Shown here: piece by piece, positions 34,487-43,293 of the stretch
How positions within the stretch are numbered: position 1 is the first letter of the stretch
How the letters are laid out: each line of letters begins with the position of its first letter
Source: Paenibacillus sp. MMS20-IR301
Lineage (GTDB): Bacteria; Bacillota; Bacilli; Paenibacillales; Paenibacillaceae
NCBI RefSeq assembly: GCF_032302195.1
Contig: NZ_CP135275.1
Span: forward strand, 682,001 to 746,000
Direction of reading: 5' to 3'
DNA length: 64,000 bases
The notes under the pieces: generated by a model
What the model saw: the letters and a program-made list of their open reading frames with translations, nothing else
Told to the model about the DNA's origin: nothing
The model's database searches: none
Program-made: the position numbers and the translations under genes

Positions 34487-34579
34487 AATAGTGAATGAAG
34501 ATAGGCTGCAGGCATCCGTGCACCGGCATTATTGGCAACATAATCATAGTATTTGTGAAAATCAGAACAAAGTTTAGGT

Positions 34580-34617
34580 GAGCAAAGCTCCTGTAATAGG
34601 GCTTTGCTCTTTTTTTG
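34580..34617 (+). terminator. terminator of the ketone-body operon
   Basis: GAGCAAAGC pairs with GCTTTGCTC across an 11-nt loop and is followed by seven T. Confidence 0.9.
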
Positions 34618-34654
34618 CTTTTTTGTTTGGAGTTTGATACAGCTGATAATTGCG

Positions 34655-36835
34655 TTATTGCACAGAAATCTCAAACTTCGTTCCGGTATCCCCGGCGAAT
34701 ACAATCGATCCTCCGGCAGGCAGCTTAACCTGATCCTTGTCTCCGATGACACTGAAGTAGATGCAGGTTCCCTCTAAATTATAAATTGCGAAGGAGGCGT
34801 TCGGGGACATGCTTACCTTAATGGTCTTGCCCCAGTCTTTGTCGCTTATCGTATACCACCTGGCATAGCCGTCCTGCTGAATCGTAACGGTAGACTTCTT
34901 AGCGATGTGTATAGGCTTCATGGCGTCCTCGTTCACTAAGGTGAAACCGCCCGTTTTCAGATATTCAACGCCGTCTTGTGTAAAGAATGTAAGACTGGCG
35001 AGATCCCGGCCGCTATTTCCCGGGATTTGCAATTCGGAGACGGCTGAATCCGGGCCGGTTATCCGTTTGTCGAGCACATACCCCGGCAATTGTTCCGACA
35101 GATTCAATTGGGTGGGAGGCAACAATAAATAAATGAGTGAAGTGAATTTCTCATTTACTGGATAATACTTCTTGCCGTCACGCTGCATCCATGCTTCCAT
35201 GGTCTGCGCCGGGAGATTCTGGGGCTGGAGCTTCTCGGCGTTGTACATAGATACTGCCAGCTGACCAAGACCTGGTGCTACTGCGTATTGACGAATCCAT
35301 TCGTAGGTGCGGCCATTATCCTCCGTCACGAAGCTGATCAGCGTATTTCCATCTGGACTATGAAACATACCGTCCGCTGAATATTGGTAGAACTGGACTG
35401 GATTTTCGGAGGAGTGCTCAGGAGTGATGGACATGCCCCCATCTTCGGCAATATCGATGTTCATCGTTGTACCGGTTGCACCATAGATACCCGAATACTG
35501 CAGCAGGGACTCCGGCATATCAGCCTTAACCGGTGCGCCGTATGACTTTTCAGGCTTGAATTCAGCAATGACTCCTTTCTCCTTCAGCGCCTGAAGTAAG
35601 ATTTCGGTCGCCAGAAGCTGATCGTATGTGCTGGCCCCGCCGGAAGAGATAACAGCTGCCGCCATCTCCTGTTCGGGAAGCACAACGAGCGACGCGTGAT
35701 AGAGAGGCGTATCTCCGCCTTTGGTCAGCGCCTTCATCCCGTATTCGCTGAAGGGATACAGATTAACGCCGTCCCAGCCGAGACCGAAATCGATTGAATT
35801 GTCTGCATCGTCTGGCCAGAGCGGCGTTTTGTACTCAGCTTGCGCCATGGCCTCAGCCGATTTGCCGGATAAGACCTCTTCCGCTTCTCCCGTGAAAATT
35901 TGCGAGAACCTGGCCAAATCTTCCGCGGTGGAATAAATGCCTCCCGTTCCGATAACGTTCACTGCCTCGGTTGGAAGTTGTCCTGTATAGGTAGGATAAT
36001 AGAGCCCCGCCATCTTCACTGTGTCCGGAGAATCGAGAGGTGTTTTCGTACCGTTCATACCCAGAGGTTCTGTAATATAACGGTGGATATAAGAGGTGAA
36101 GTCCATACCGCTGACCTGCTCGACCAGAATCTCGGCCAGCGTAAATCCGTCATTGCAATACACAGAATAAGCTCCCGGATCCGCCTTCAGGGTCTGACCA
36201 GCCAGCTGTTTCAGCAGTGTGTCGTGGGCGTATGTATCGTTGTCTTTGAATAATTTGGCGTTCATTAACGAGGAGCCGTTCAGCCCGGAGGAATGATTCA
36301 GCAGCATGCGCGGCGTAATCTGCCTGAAACGTTCATCCTTCATCGTAAACTCCGTAATATACTGGACGATGGGTGTATCGAGATTGATTTTCCCTTGCTC
36401 GACCAGCTGCATAACGGCAACTGTGGTGAACATTTTACTAATAGAGCCGATCCCATACATCGTGTCTTTCGTGAGCGGTTTCACTCCATGCTCATCATTC
36501 TTGCCGGCTTCGCCGGATATAGTGATGTTGCCGTGATCGATAAGGGCGTATTGCACGCTGTTCGTACCGTAAGGTTTCGTGAGGAGTGTATCTGCTTTCT
36601 GCTGTGCAGCTTTCGTGGTTACGTCATAGGTGATCACAGTCTTGGTAGAAGATGAGTCTGCTTCCGCCGTTGACACGGTTGCCGGAACTGCATTTGACTC
36701 GGTTACCTCAGCAGTATTAGGAGCGTCTGCTATGTTCTGCATCTGAACCACAGGTACATTGTCGTCGCAGGCGGTTAACAGCAGCAGCAGACATAAAGAC
36801 AGCGTAATTACGATTTTCCAGCGGATTCTGATCAT
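34655..36835 (-). CDS. secreted serine hydrolase of the class C beta-lactamase family (lipoprotein)
   Basis: 726 residues. A signal peptide with lipobox LLTAC (Cys23) anchors it outside the membrane; a Ser/Thr/Ala-rich linker runs to about residue 75. The penicillin-binding-like domain (about 80-420) has nucleophile Ser131 in SISK (Ser-x-x-Lys134), YCN at 226-228 and a His/Gly motif region near 365. The C-terminal 280 residues are beta-rich and of unknown role. Such proteins act as D-aminopeptidases, carboxypeptidases or esterases and rarely as true beta-lactamases. It ends a stretch that reads from the GntR gene at 38336 but is 29 bp after the membrane protein, so it may be co-transcribed with both. 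Confidence 0.85.
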   Translation of the reverse strand: MIRIRWKIVITLSLCLLLLLTACDDNVPVVQMQNIADAPNTAEVTESNAVPATVSTAEADSSSTKTVITYDVTTKAAQQKADTLLTKPYGTNSVQYALIDHGNITISGEAGKNDEHGVKPLTKDTMYGIGSISKMFTTVAVMQLVEQGKINLDTPIVQYITEFTMKDERFRQITPRMLLNHSSGLNGSSLMNAKLFKDNDTYAHDTLLKQLAGQTLKADPGAYSVYCNDGFTLAEILVEQVSGMDFTSYIHRYITEPLGMNGTKTPLDSPDTVKMAGLYYPTYTGQLPTEAVNVIGTGGIYSTAEDLARFSQIFTGEAEEVLSGKSAEAMAQAEYKTPLWPDDADNSIDFGLGWDGVNLYPFSEYGMKALTKGGDTPLYHASLVVLPEQEMAAAVISSGGASTYDQLLATEILLQALKEKGVIAEFKPEKSYGAPVKADMPESLLQYSGIYGATGTTMNIDIAEDGGMSITPEHSSENPVQFYQYSADGMFHSPDGNTLISFVTEDNGRTYEWIRQYAVAPGLGQLAVSMYNAEKLQPQNLPAQTMEAWMQRDGKKYYPVNEKFTSLIYLLLPPTQLNLSEQLPGYVLDKRITGPDSAVSELQIPGNSGRDLASLTFFTQDGVEYLKTGGFTLVNEDAMKPIHIAKKSTVTIQQDGYARWYTISDKDWGKTIKVSMSPNASFAIYNLEGTCIYFSVIGDKDQVKLPAGGSIVFAGDTGTKFEISVQ

Positions 36836-36864
36836 TTGAACTCCCCTTCACTGTAATTCTTTAT

Positions 36865-37938
36865 TTATCTCAATAATGGAAAAGCAAGAATAGTATCGAG
36901 TACCGGAACAGTTATGATCGCGGCGGCTATAATTTTACTGCGCGGGTTGGCCAAATTGACTGTCCAGCCGAAACCGCGATTGTTCGGGACGATGAGTGCC
37001 GGATCTTCAGGATTCACGTAGATACTGCCAAGCCACTTCCAGTGCCTCTCCTCCAGTGAAGGTATATCCCTTAGCTGATCAATACCTTTGATTCGCATGT
37101 AAAGGATAACACCGGTTAGGGCGACTAGGAGGGCTATGCAGAGCGACATCCCGGAGAGGAAGAGCAGATTCCCTTTCCAGCGGTACAATGCGCTGGCTTG
37201 TGCGACCCCATAGAATACAACCATCAGGAATGAGGTGCCCCAAGCCAGAAGCGAATGGATCTTCTTATGCTGCAGCTGTTTTTGCAGCGAGCCTTTCCGG
37301 TCATGAGGGTCGAGTGATGTTCTAGCCCGGCTGATCAGCAGATGATAGCAGACGAACACAGTGATATTCAGCGCTTGCGTAATGTTCAGCATGAACACGG
37401 TCCACCAGGTTTTGTAAAAGGTAATCATACCGAGATGCAGGACATGCGGAATCTGATCCCACCGCATAATTGCGCAGAAGGTGCATATTGCCATAACACC
37501 GGCATTTGCTGAATACCACCAAAAGCTCAGCCCCGGCCTATGATTCCGGCCGGCTGCGAGGCTGGCTGCGCGCTTCGTCTGCCGGACAACCTGCCAGCCT
37601 CTGGCTGTCTTCAGGCGTTGCACGGATCTTCGGCTGAGCCATACAGTGAAAAATGATGCAGCTATTATAAGCAAGAGGGATGCCGTCCAAATCAGGAGAG
37701 CCCGCGCCGGCTGATGGCGCAGCCAAGACAAGCAAGCGCCTCCGATGACTGCCGCCAATCCGGCGGTAAGCAAAGCGTAATTCCGGCGGATGGCACGGAC
37801 AGACGGGTCCTTCAAAGCATCCTCCGGCAGCACGATGCCGAACAGGACTGTACGCAATCCGAGATAGACCCGCAAGCTAAGCATCAGGGCAAGGATCAAA
37901 TAACTGCTAAATATAATAATTGCCGGTTCTTCTACCAA
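36865..37938 (-). CDS. multi-pass membrane protein with DUF5808-like C-terminus
   Basis: 357 residues. Membrane segments are visible near residues 6-30, 52-72, 78-100, 150-170, 180-205, 235-255, 262-285 and 335-355. Near 300-330 the motif WKWLGSIYVNPEDPALIVPN and FGWTVNLANP matches what I know as the DUF5808 signature found after DUF1648-type membrane proteins. TTG 37938 follows GGAGGGG that overlaps the GntR stop. It lies in one operon with a YtrA-type GntR repressor, like many cell-envelope stress operons. Function unknown. Confidence 0.8.
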   Translation of the reverse strand: MVEEPAIIIFSSYLILALMLSLRVYLGLRTVLFGIVLPEDALKDPSVRAIRRNYALLTAGLAAVIGGACLSWLRHQPARALLIWTASLLLIIAASFFTVWLSRRSVQRLKTARGWQVVRQTKRAASLAAGRNHRPGLSFWWYSANAGVMAICTFCAIMRWDQIPHVLHLGMITFYKTWWTVFMLNITQALNITVFVCYHLLISRARTSLDPHDRKGSLQKQLQHKKIHSLLAWGTSFLMVVFYGVAQASALYRWKGNLLFLSGMSLCIALLVALTGVILYMRIKGIDQLRDIPSLEERHWKWLGSIYVNPEDPALIVPNNRGFGWTVNLANPRSKIIAAAIITVPVLDTILAFPLLR

Positions 37939-37940
37939 CG

Positions 37941-38336
37941 TTATTCCCCTCCTCGAATCGTAATGATATCCCGGTACACGGATCTGCTCTGCTGGGCAAA
38001 AACCTCTTCGGCCATGCCCCTTACGGCAGCCGCTGCCGCAAGGGACCTCAGCTGCCGCCGGAGCTTGTCCTCGAACACCTCTGTTACACCGGGCATCCCG
38101 TCCGGCTGAACGATAACGCCCTTTTTCCGGTGCACTTGAAGCAGGCCCTCCTGTTTGAGCAAATTGTAGGCTTTGTTGACAGTATGGAGATTGATCCCGA
38201 GATCCTCTGCCAGGCTGCGGATCGACGGAAGCGGATCCCCGGGCCGCAAAGCGCCGGAGGCGATCCCTTCGACGATCTGGTCAACCAGCTGCGTGTAAAT
38301 GGGGGTGTCCGACTGCAGATCAAGCTCTATGAACAC
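37941..38336 (-). CDS. GntR-family (YtrA-type) repressor
   Basis: A 131-residue short GntR protein: winged helix at about 10-75 (PIYTQLVDQIVEGIASGALRPGDPLPSIRSLAEDLGINLHTVNKAY in parts) and a small helical C-terminus instead of a ligand domain, as in YtrA. GTG 38336 is chosen because AAGGAGGG is six bases upstream. The palindrome at 38401-38421 in front of it is a likely operator; co-transcription with the membrane protein implies repression of both until an envelope signal. Confidence 0.9.
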   Translation of the reverse strand: MFIELDLQSDTPIYTQLVDQIVEGIASGALRPGDPLPSIRSLAEDLGINLHTVNKAYNLLKQEGLLQVHRKKGVIVQPDGMPGVTEVFEDKLRRQLRSLAAAAAVRGMAEEVFAQQSRSVYRDIITIRGGE

Positions 38337-38400
38337 GAATATCCCTCCTTGTAATGTTGTAAGAAATCTAATCGGATGGTAATACATGTTAAATTGCATT

Positions 38401-38421
38401 TGTTATATTACATGTATAACA
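38401..38421. promoter_or_regulatory. probable GntR (YtrA-type) operator
   Basis: TGTTATA (38401-38407) and TATAACA (38415-38421) are perfect inverted arms around 7 bp, 65 bp upstream of the gntR start. Between here and 38578 only short frames occur: GGEIFFGKEIPVNN-stop at about 38533-38578 could be the tail of a lost gene. Confidence 0.6.
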
Positions 38422-38578
38422 TATATATTTAAGTCCGCGCAAGATTCAGTTGAAAATAATTCCATATGAACATATCCAAAAAAATATTGAATTGTGAGAT
38501 ATTATGGGTTCATCAATCGTGTTGATTAGTAGGAGGCGAAATCTTCTTCGGCAAAGAAATTCCGGTGAATAACTGAAT

Positions 38579-38625
38579 ATAAAAAAGCAAAGCACCAATT
38601 TTTTAACTGGCGCTTTGCTTTTTTG
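38579..38625. terminator. bidirectional terminator after the GNAT gene
   Basis: AAAAAAGCAAAGC pairs with GCTTTGCTTTTTT; an inner stem ACCAATT/ACTGG adds to it. T-runs follow on both strands. Confidence 0.88.
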
Positions 38626-38628
38626 AGT

Positions 38629-39105
38629 TTACAGCGAGGTGGCTGTGACATCAAGCCGCATCCGCGGTGCCGGTCCTCCGGGCGTCTCAATGACACCGGT
38701 AGTAACGAAGCCGGCGGATTCATAAAAGCTTAGCGCCTGCCTGTTGGCTGTTACCTCAATGGGCAGCCCGTGCTGTGTAAGGTCAGCGACCAGTGCGCTT
38801 GCGACGCCTTGGCGCATCCGGGCAGGATCAGTGAACAGATCCTCAAGTTCCAGGAAGCCGCCTGCCGGGTATGCCGAGGCAAAGCCGGCAATCAGGCTGT
38901 CCACTACAGCGACACGTACGAACGGCAGCATGCTGTCGTCCCACACGAACCATTCAGGATGGGCAGCGGCTAGCTCACAGCCGCCTTCGGCAGACAGCGA
39001 TGCAGAACGGAAGATCACGCGCAGCGTATCCGCGTCGTCAAGAACTGCATTTCTGATGATTAGTTCAGATGAGGGGGATAAGGGTTTTTTATTCTCCACG
39101 TTCAA
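38629..39105 (-). CDS. GNAT-family N-acetyltransferase
   Basis: A 158-residue acetyl-CoA-dependent acetyltransferase. N-terminal strand LIIRNAVLDDADTLRVIF; motif A near 85-110 with LFTDPARMRQGVASALV (the R-x-x-G-x-A pyrophosphate loop, here RMRQGVA); motif B near ANRQALSFYESAGFVTTG. Substrate unknown. It is a monocistronic gene, and its start ATG 39105 follows GGAGG. Confidence 0.85.
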   Translation of the reverse strand: MNVENKKPLSPSSELIIRNAVLDDADTLRVIFRSASLSAEGGCELAAAHPEWFVWDDSMLPFVRVAVVDSLIAGFASAYPAGGFLELEDLFTDPARMRQGVASALVADLTQHGLPIEVTANRQALSFYESAGFVTTGVIETPGGPAPRMRLDVTATSL

Positions 39106-39272
39106 GCCTCCTTTTGATTATTCTACTATAACCCGGAGCATAAAGATGATAGGATAACCTTTTAGAAGGGAAGTGAGGATCGAACCAGGTATAGTGCCGG
39201 TTCTTAATCTGGGAATGCAGCTGGATTTACGTTCACTGCTTAGTTTTGATGATTTTTGTTCCCATTCTGGTC

Positions 39273-39458
39273 CTTACGGACCGTACAGCCTTTATTTTCC
39301 GTTTTTCGGCCTTTTCGCCAAGCTAACGGACCACAGCGCCGTTATTTCCTCTCCGCAGAGCCCTTTTTCATTAAAAATCAGCAAATAACGTCCATGGTGT
39401 CCGTTGGCCTGCGAAAAATCGAGTAGTATTCGAAATAAGAGCTCCTGTGTCCGTTGGC
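39273..39458. repeat. complete '2 reversed + 2 forward' ~50-bp repeat array
   Basis: Reversed units begin at 39274 (TTACGGAC...TTTATTTT) and 39324 (TAACGGAC...GTTATTTC), exactly 50 bp apart. Forward units follow (AAATAACG...GTCCGTTGGC and AAATAAGA...GTCCGTTGGC), again exactly 50 bp apart, with 24-bp spacers. The whole array is an imperfect palindrome. The remainder of 39106-39537 shows no gene. Confidence 0.85.
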
Positions 39459-39537
39459 GATAAGCAGACTCCGGGCTTCGGTAGAATGAGGGTGGGGAAG
39501 GTTCTGTTGCACAAAGTACAATTACTCCATTCAGGAG

Positions 39538-40062
39538 GTGTTTAACTTCTTCAAAAACAGAATGAGAACAAATAAAATAACTGAATTAGAAAGAGAGTTA
39601 AGATTTTACCAGCCGTTATTTGAATACGTATCTTTTGATGTTCAGTGGGTGATGTTAAACAGGCGTCTATTAAGAATTTTGTTATTGAATGTGGAAGCCA
39701 TGTATGAAATGGAGCTGCCGGCTGAGGAAATAAAGATCAATTTAGACGATCAGACTATCGAATATATCCAAATGCTGACTAACTTTTTCGACAATCGAAT
39801 CGTTACCTTACGGGAGTATTTTGATCAGTATTACATATCCATTCAACCGTTAATGCAAACATCGCCTGACTTTTTTTATGGTTATTTCGATTATGTTTCC
39901 AAACTTTTAACGGGTATTAACGCTGAAATTTTAACGAATCAAATCTCTCTTCTGCAGCTTCGATATTTGAATAACTATGTACTTTACTTTTATATGGAAA
40001 TTGTCCAAGGCATAAACAGATACGAAACAGTTACCAGAGAGCTTGAGCAGTTACAACAATAA
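39538..40062 (+). CDS. hypothetical alpha-helical protein, AT-rich gene
   Basis: 174 residues, rich in Tyr, Phe, Leu, Asn and Glu, with no membrane segment, signal peptide or motif I recognise. It should be almost entirely helical (LRILLLNVEAMYEMELPAEE, FDNRIVTLREYFDQYY). The gene is visibly more AT-rich in its codons than its neighbours, which suggests acquisition. The start is uncertain: the frame opens with GTG at 39538, which lies inside the AGGAGG itself, while ATG at 39562 is 24 bases beyond it. It has its own terminator. Possible roles (phage, toxin or immunity) are not supported by any motif. Confidence 0.65.
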   Translation: MFNFFKNRMRTNKITELERELRFYQPLFEYVSFDVQWVMLNRRLLRILLLNVEAMYEMELPAEEIKINLDDQTIEYIQMLTNFFDNRIVTLREYFDQYYISIQPLMQTSPDFFYGYFDYVSKLLTGINAEILTNQISLLQLRYLNNYVLYFYMEIVQGINRYETVTRELEQLQQ

Positions 40063-40102
40063 GCAGCGGCCCCCCCGGCTAACCGGAGAACCGCTGCTTT
40101 AA
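40062..40102 (+). terminator. terminator after the 39538 gene
   Basis: AGCAGCGG pairs with CCGCTGCT around an inner CCGG hairpin, followed by TTTAAT. It lies between convergent genes and may serve both. Confidence 0.7.
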
Positions 40103-40120
40103 TCATTCTGGGCGCTGTTC

Positions 40121-40906
40121 TTATTGCGCCGTATACCCGCCGTCGATCAGCAGGGTGGAGCCGGTGACGCCTTTCAGGCGTTCGCTGGCAATCAGCATGG
40201 CGTAGTCGGCGATTTCTTCAACCGCCAGCAGGCGCTTCTGCGGAACGAGCGGATAGATCACTTCTTCGAGTACGCTCTCGAGCGGCACATTGCGGGTTCT
40301 GGCCAGATCCTCCAGCTGTCCGCGGACAAGCGGTGTATCCACATAACCCGGACAGAGCGCGTTCACCGTAATGCCGTGGGCGGCACCTTCCAGCGCGGCG
40401 ACCTTGGTCAGCCCGATCAGGCCGTGTTTGGCACTGTTATAGGCAGCTTTGCCGGCAAAGCCGATGACGCCGTTGATCGAGGCCATGTTGATGATGCGGC
40501 CGTAGCCTTGTTCCTTCATAATCGGGAAGGCATGCTTGATGCCGATAAAGGCGCCGGTCAGCATCACCTTCAGCATGAACTCAAACTTTTCCACCGGGAA
40601 ATCTTCAATCGGCGACACATGCTGCAGTCCTGCGTTGTTCACCAGAATGTCCAGTCTTCCGTAGACCTCTTTGGCTTTGGCAATTGCCGCGCCATATTCA
40701 TCTTCCCGGGTAACGTCACATCTAAGGCCATAGGCTTCATAGCCCTGGGACTTCAGCTCTTCGGCAGCAGCTACGGATTGCTCCTCGCGTACATCGGAGA
40801 TAACCACTTTGGCACCTTCGTGTGCGAACTTGCGGGCAATTTCCAGACCGATACCACTGGCAGCACCGGTAACGAAAGCTACTTTATTCTCCAAAAATCG
40901 GCTCAT
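40121..40906 (-). CDS. bdhA: 3-hydroxybutyrate dehydrogenase (short-chain dehydrogenase)
   Basis: A 261-residue NAD-dependent SDR that oxidises 3-hydroxybutyrate to acetoacetate. Rossmann motif TGAASGIG near residue 13-20, NNAG near 90, catalytic Ser in MASINGVIGF, and Tyr/Lys in YNSAKHG near 155-160. The C-terminus LLIDGGYTAQ is characteristic of 3-hydroxybutyrate dehydrogenases. ATG 40906 is chosen because GGAGG precedes it and the Rossmann fold begins there. It follows the GntP-type permease gene by 26 bp in one operon; its product acetoacetate is the substrate of scoAB at 31967. Confidence 0.9.
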   Translation of the reverse strand: MSRFLENKVAFVTGAASGIGLEIARKFAHEGAKVVISDVREEQSVAAAEELKSQGYEAYGLRCDVTREDEYGAAIAKAKEVYGRLDILVNNAGLQHVSPIEDFPVEKFEFMLKVMLTGAFIGIKHAFPIMKEQGYGRIINMASINGVIGFAGKAAYNSAKHGLIGLTKVAALEGAAHGITVNALCPGYVDTPLVRGQLEDLARTRNVPLESVLEEVIYPLVPQKRLLAVEEIADYAMLIASERLKGVTGSTLLIDGGYTAQ

Positions 40907-40932
40907 TTCAGCAAAACCTCCATATGGATGAA

Positions 40933-42312
40933 TTAGAATATCGACAGAACGATGGCAAGAGTGAAGACGGCGAGCGTTTTCAAACAAGTGATGGCAAAGA
41001 TATCTTTATAGGATTGCTTATGGGTAAGTCCCGTAATCGCGAGCAGGGTAATGACGGCACCGTTATGCGGTAGGGTATCCATCCCGCCGGAGGCCATAGA
41101 AGCAATTCTGTGCAGCAGCTCCGGGCTGATGCCGAGCGTATCTGCCATGGTCATATAGGTTTTGCCCATAACTTCCAGGGCGATGGACAAACCGCCTGAG
41201 GCGGAGCCGGTAACCCCGGCGAGAATGTTCACGGACAACGCTTCCGAGATCAGCGGATGATCACTGATGTTCATGATCCATTCCTGAATGGATTTGAAGC
41301 CTGGCAGCGTTTTCACAACATTGCCGAAGCCGACTTCAGATGCGGTATTGAAGATAGCGAGCAGGGAGCCCATGGCAGCGGCGGTAAGACCGGCAGCCAT
41401 TTTGCCTTTAACCTGGCGGATATTGATGCAGCCTGCAGCGATAACCCCGATACAGAGGGCGATGATCAGCGACCAGCTGGACGACACGGTTTTGACATTG
41501 GCGATATTGAAGGTTTCCAGCAGCTCGCTGCTGTACCAGTTCGTTACGGACATGGAGGTTCTGCTAAGAACAAAGTTGAAGACGAGCACCAGCACAAGCG
41601 GCAGAACGGAGATCCAGATATTCGGATATTTGGCGTTCTCCAGCACTTCCGGCTCGTTTTTATGATTAGCGCCATAACCTTCGCCGTTAGCAGCAGCCTG
41701 CTTGCGCCGGCGCTCCAACCACCACAGGCCGCCGATGAAGACGATCAGTGCCCCGATGATACCGACGAGCGGGGCGGCATAGGCATCAGTTCCGAAATAA
41801 GTGGTCGGGATAATGTTTTGAATCTGCGGCGTACCCGGGAGGGCATCCATCGTATAAGTGAAGGCGCCAAGGGCAATCGTTCCGGGAATAAGCCGTTTCG
41901 GAATATCTGCTTCACGGAAGATTGCTACTGCGAACGGATAGACTGCGAAGGCTACGACGAACAGCGACACACCGCCATAAGTCAGTACGGAGCAGGCGAG
42001 TACCACAGCCAGCATAGCCCGCTTGGAGCCGAGTGCTTTGACGATCGTCTGGGCGATGGAAGAGGCAGCGCCGCTTAGCTCCATCATTTTACCGAATATA
42101 GCTCCCAGAAGGAAGATCGGGAAAAAGTTTTTAACGTAGTTCGCCGCATTCAGCATGTATACTTCGGTGTAGCTCGGCATCAGGGCGACCCCTGAAATGA
42201 CTACCGCAAGCAGTGTGAAAATCGGTGCAAAAACGATAACCGGAAATCCCCGGTAAGCGAAGAACATCAGCAGGCCAAGCGCCAGAACGATGGCTAAAAC
42301 CTGAATAACCAT
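40933..42312 (-). CDS. GntP-family permease, probable 3-hydroxybutyrate importer
   Basis: A 459-residue inner-membrane transporter with about 12 hydrophobic segments, of the gluconate:proton symporter family (FFPIFLLGAIFGKMMELSGAA, NIIPTTYFGTDAYAAPLVG, GMDTLPHNGAVITLL). GntP-family members next to bdhA genes often carry 3-hydroxybutyrate, so I infer that substrate; gluconate or another organic acid is possible. ATG 42312 follows GAGGGGGG. A CcpA-like site lies upstream at 42437, hinting at carbon-catabolite control. Confidence 0.88.
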   Translation of the reverse strand: MVIQVLAIVLALGLLMFFAYRGFPVIVFAPIFTLLAVVISGVALMPSYTEVYMLNAANYVKNFFPIFLLGAIFGKMMELSGAASSIAQTIVKALGSKRAMLAVVLACSVLTYGGVSLFVVAFAVYPFAVAIFREADIPKRLIPGTIALGAFTYTMDALPGTPQIQNIIPTTYFGTDAYAAPLVGIIGALIVFIGGLWWLERRRKQAAANGEGYGANHKNEPEVLENAKYPNIWISVLPLVLVLVFNFVLSRTSMSVTNWYSSELLETFNIANVKTVSSSWSLIIALCIGVIAAGCINIRQVKGKMAAGLTAAAMGSLLAIFNTASEVGFGNVVKTLPGFKSIQEWIMNISDHPLISEALSVNILAGVTGSASGGLSIALEVMGKTYMTMADTLGISPELLHRIASMASGGMDTLPHNGAVITLLAITGLTHKQSYKDIFAITCLKTLAVFTLAIVLSIF

Positions 42313-42436
42313 GTGAACCCCCCTCAATAGATGTGTAACCAAGACCTTTTCTTAACGATAACCGTAGCTCTGGTCCAGAAAATATTAAATATGCTTTCGT
42401 CCCTTCCAACCTTGTGCGCGCAGGTTACTGGTTTGT

Positions 42437-42450
42437 TGGTAACGCTTACA
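42437..42450. promoter_or_regulatory. possible CcpA (cre) site upstream of the GntP-bdhA operon
   Basis: TGGTAACGCTTACA fits the cre consensus TGWAANCGNTNWCA at 12 of 14 positions, about 125 bp before the permease start. The rest of 42313-42581 holds nothing I recognise. Confidence 0.45.
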
Positions 42451-42581
42451 TACAAAGTGTACAACAGCATCTTCCAGGCGTAAAATTCAGTCGGTGCATG
42501 AGATCCATGAAAAAATTTTATGGATAAGCAGGAGAATATCCGGCGGGCTGCAGTTTAGGCAGAAGCTGATTTTTTTGCTGC

Positions 42582-42610
42582 TTGCATTATTTTTGCATTA
42601 AGGCTATTAT
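42582..42610 (+). promoter_or_regulatory. sigma-A promoter of the Rrf2 gene
   Basis: TTGCAT (42582-42587) and TATTAT (42605-42610) with a 17-bp spacer. Confidence 0.65.
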
Positions 42611-42673
42611 AGATAAATAAAGTCTGTAATACAAAGGCGTTTTTTATTCTGCTGATCTAAGGGGGTGCAAGAC

Positions 42674-43084
42674 ATGAAGTATTCTAAGGCAACGAATTAT
42701 GCGCTGCATACGATGCTATACCTGGTAGCCTTCACTCCGGATAAGCCCGCTAACGTGCAGCAGCTGGCGGAGAAGCAGGGCGTATCGCCTACGTATCTGT
42801 CCAAGATTTTGACGAAGCTGGTGAAGGCGGGGCTGATCGAGTCTGCATCAGGTGCGAATGGCGGGTACCGTCTGCGGCGCAGGCAGGAGGAAATCTCCTT
42901 CCTGGACATCATCCATGCAATTGAAGGTACGGCATCCCTGTTCGACTGTACGCTGGACCACCCCAGTGAGTGTCTGATCCAGCAGGAGATGGTGAAGGCC
43001 GAAGGGCAGATGGAGGATTACCTGAAGAACAAAATGATCTCCGAGCTGGCCGGAAAAATGGCAGAGCACCTGAATCACGCCTAA
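42674..43084 (+). CDS. Rrf2-family regulator
   Basis: A 136-residue winged-helix regulator (KYSKATNYALHTMLYLV, VQQLAEKQGVSPTYLSKILTKLVKAGLIESASGANGGYRL). Classic IscR/NsrR proteins have three cluster-binding Cys; here only two are seen, in LFDCTLDHPSECLI, so an Fe-S cluster is uncertain. ATG 42674 follows AGGGGG; an in-frame GTG lies at 42665. A methyltransferase gene follows 209 bp later on the same strand and may be its target. Confidence 0.88.
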   Translation: MKYSKATNYALHTMLYLVAFTPDKPANVQQLAEKQGVSPTYLSKILTKLVKAGLIESASGANGGYRLRRRQEEISFLDIIHAIEGTASLFDCTLDHPSECLIQQEMVKAEGQMEDYLKNKMISELAGKMAEHLNHA

Positions 43085-43293
43085 TGTGCAGCAGCCAAAG
43101 AGAGCGTAACTTGCTGACAGAAACGCTGTCGTCCCTGGCAAGGAGGGTGCAGCTGTTTCTGTCGGGATTTATATATATGGGGCGGTGGGATCTCAGGCCT
43201 TTTCGCGGATATTAACAGTCTGTTAAGTCTGCGAAGGAGATGATTTTATAGCAATAAACGGTTATGAACTTAACAAGAGAGGATTGATTATTA

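Noticed and set aside
34655..36835. Antibiotic-resistance class C beta-lactamase
   Set aside because: The SxxK and YxN motifs fit the wider serine-hydrolase family, but the size, lipoprotein anchor and extra C-terminal domains are unlike true AmpC enzymes.
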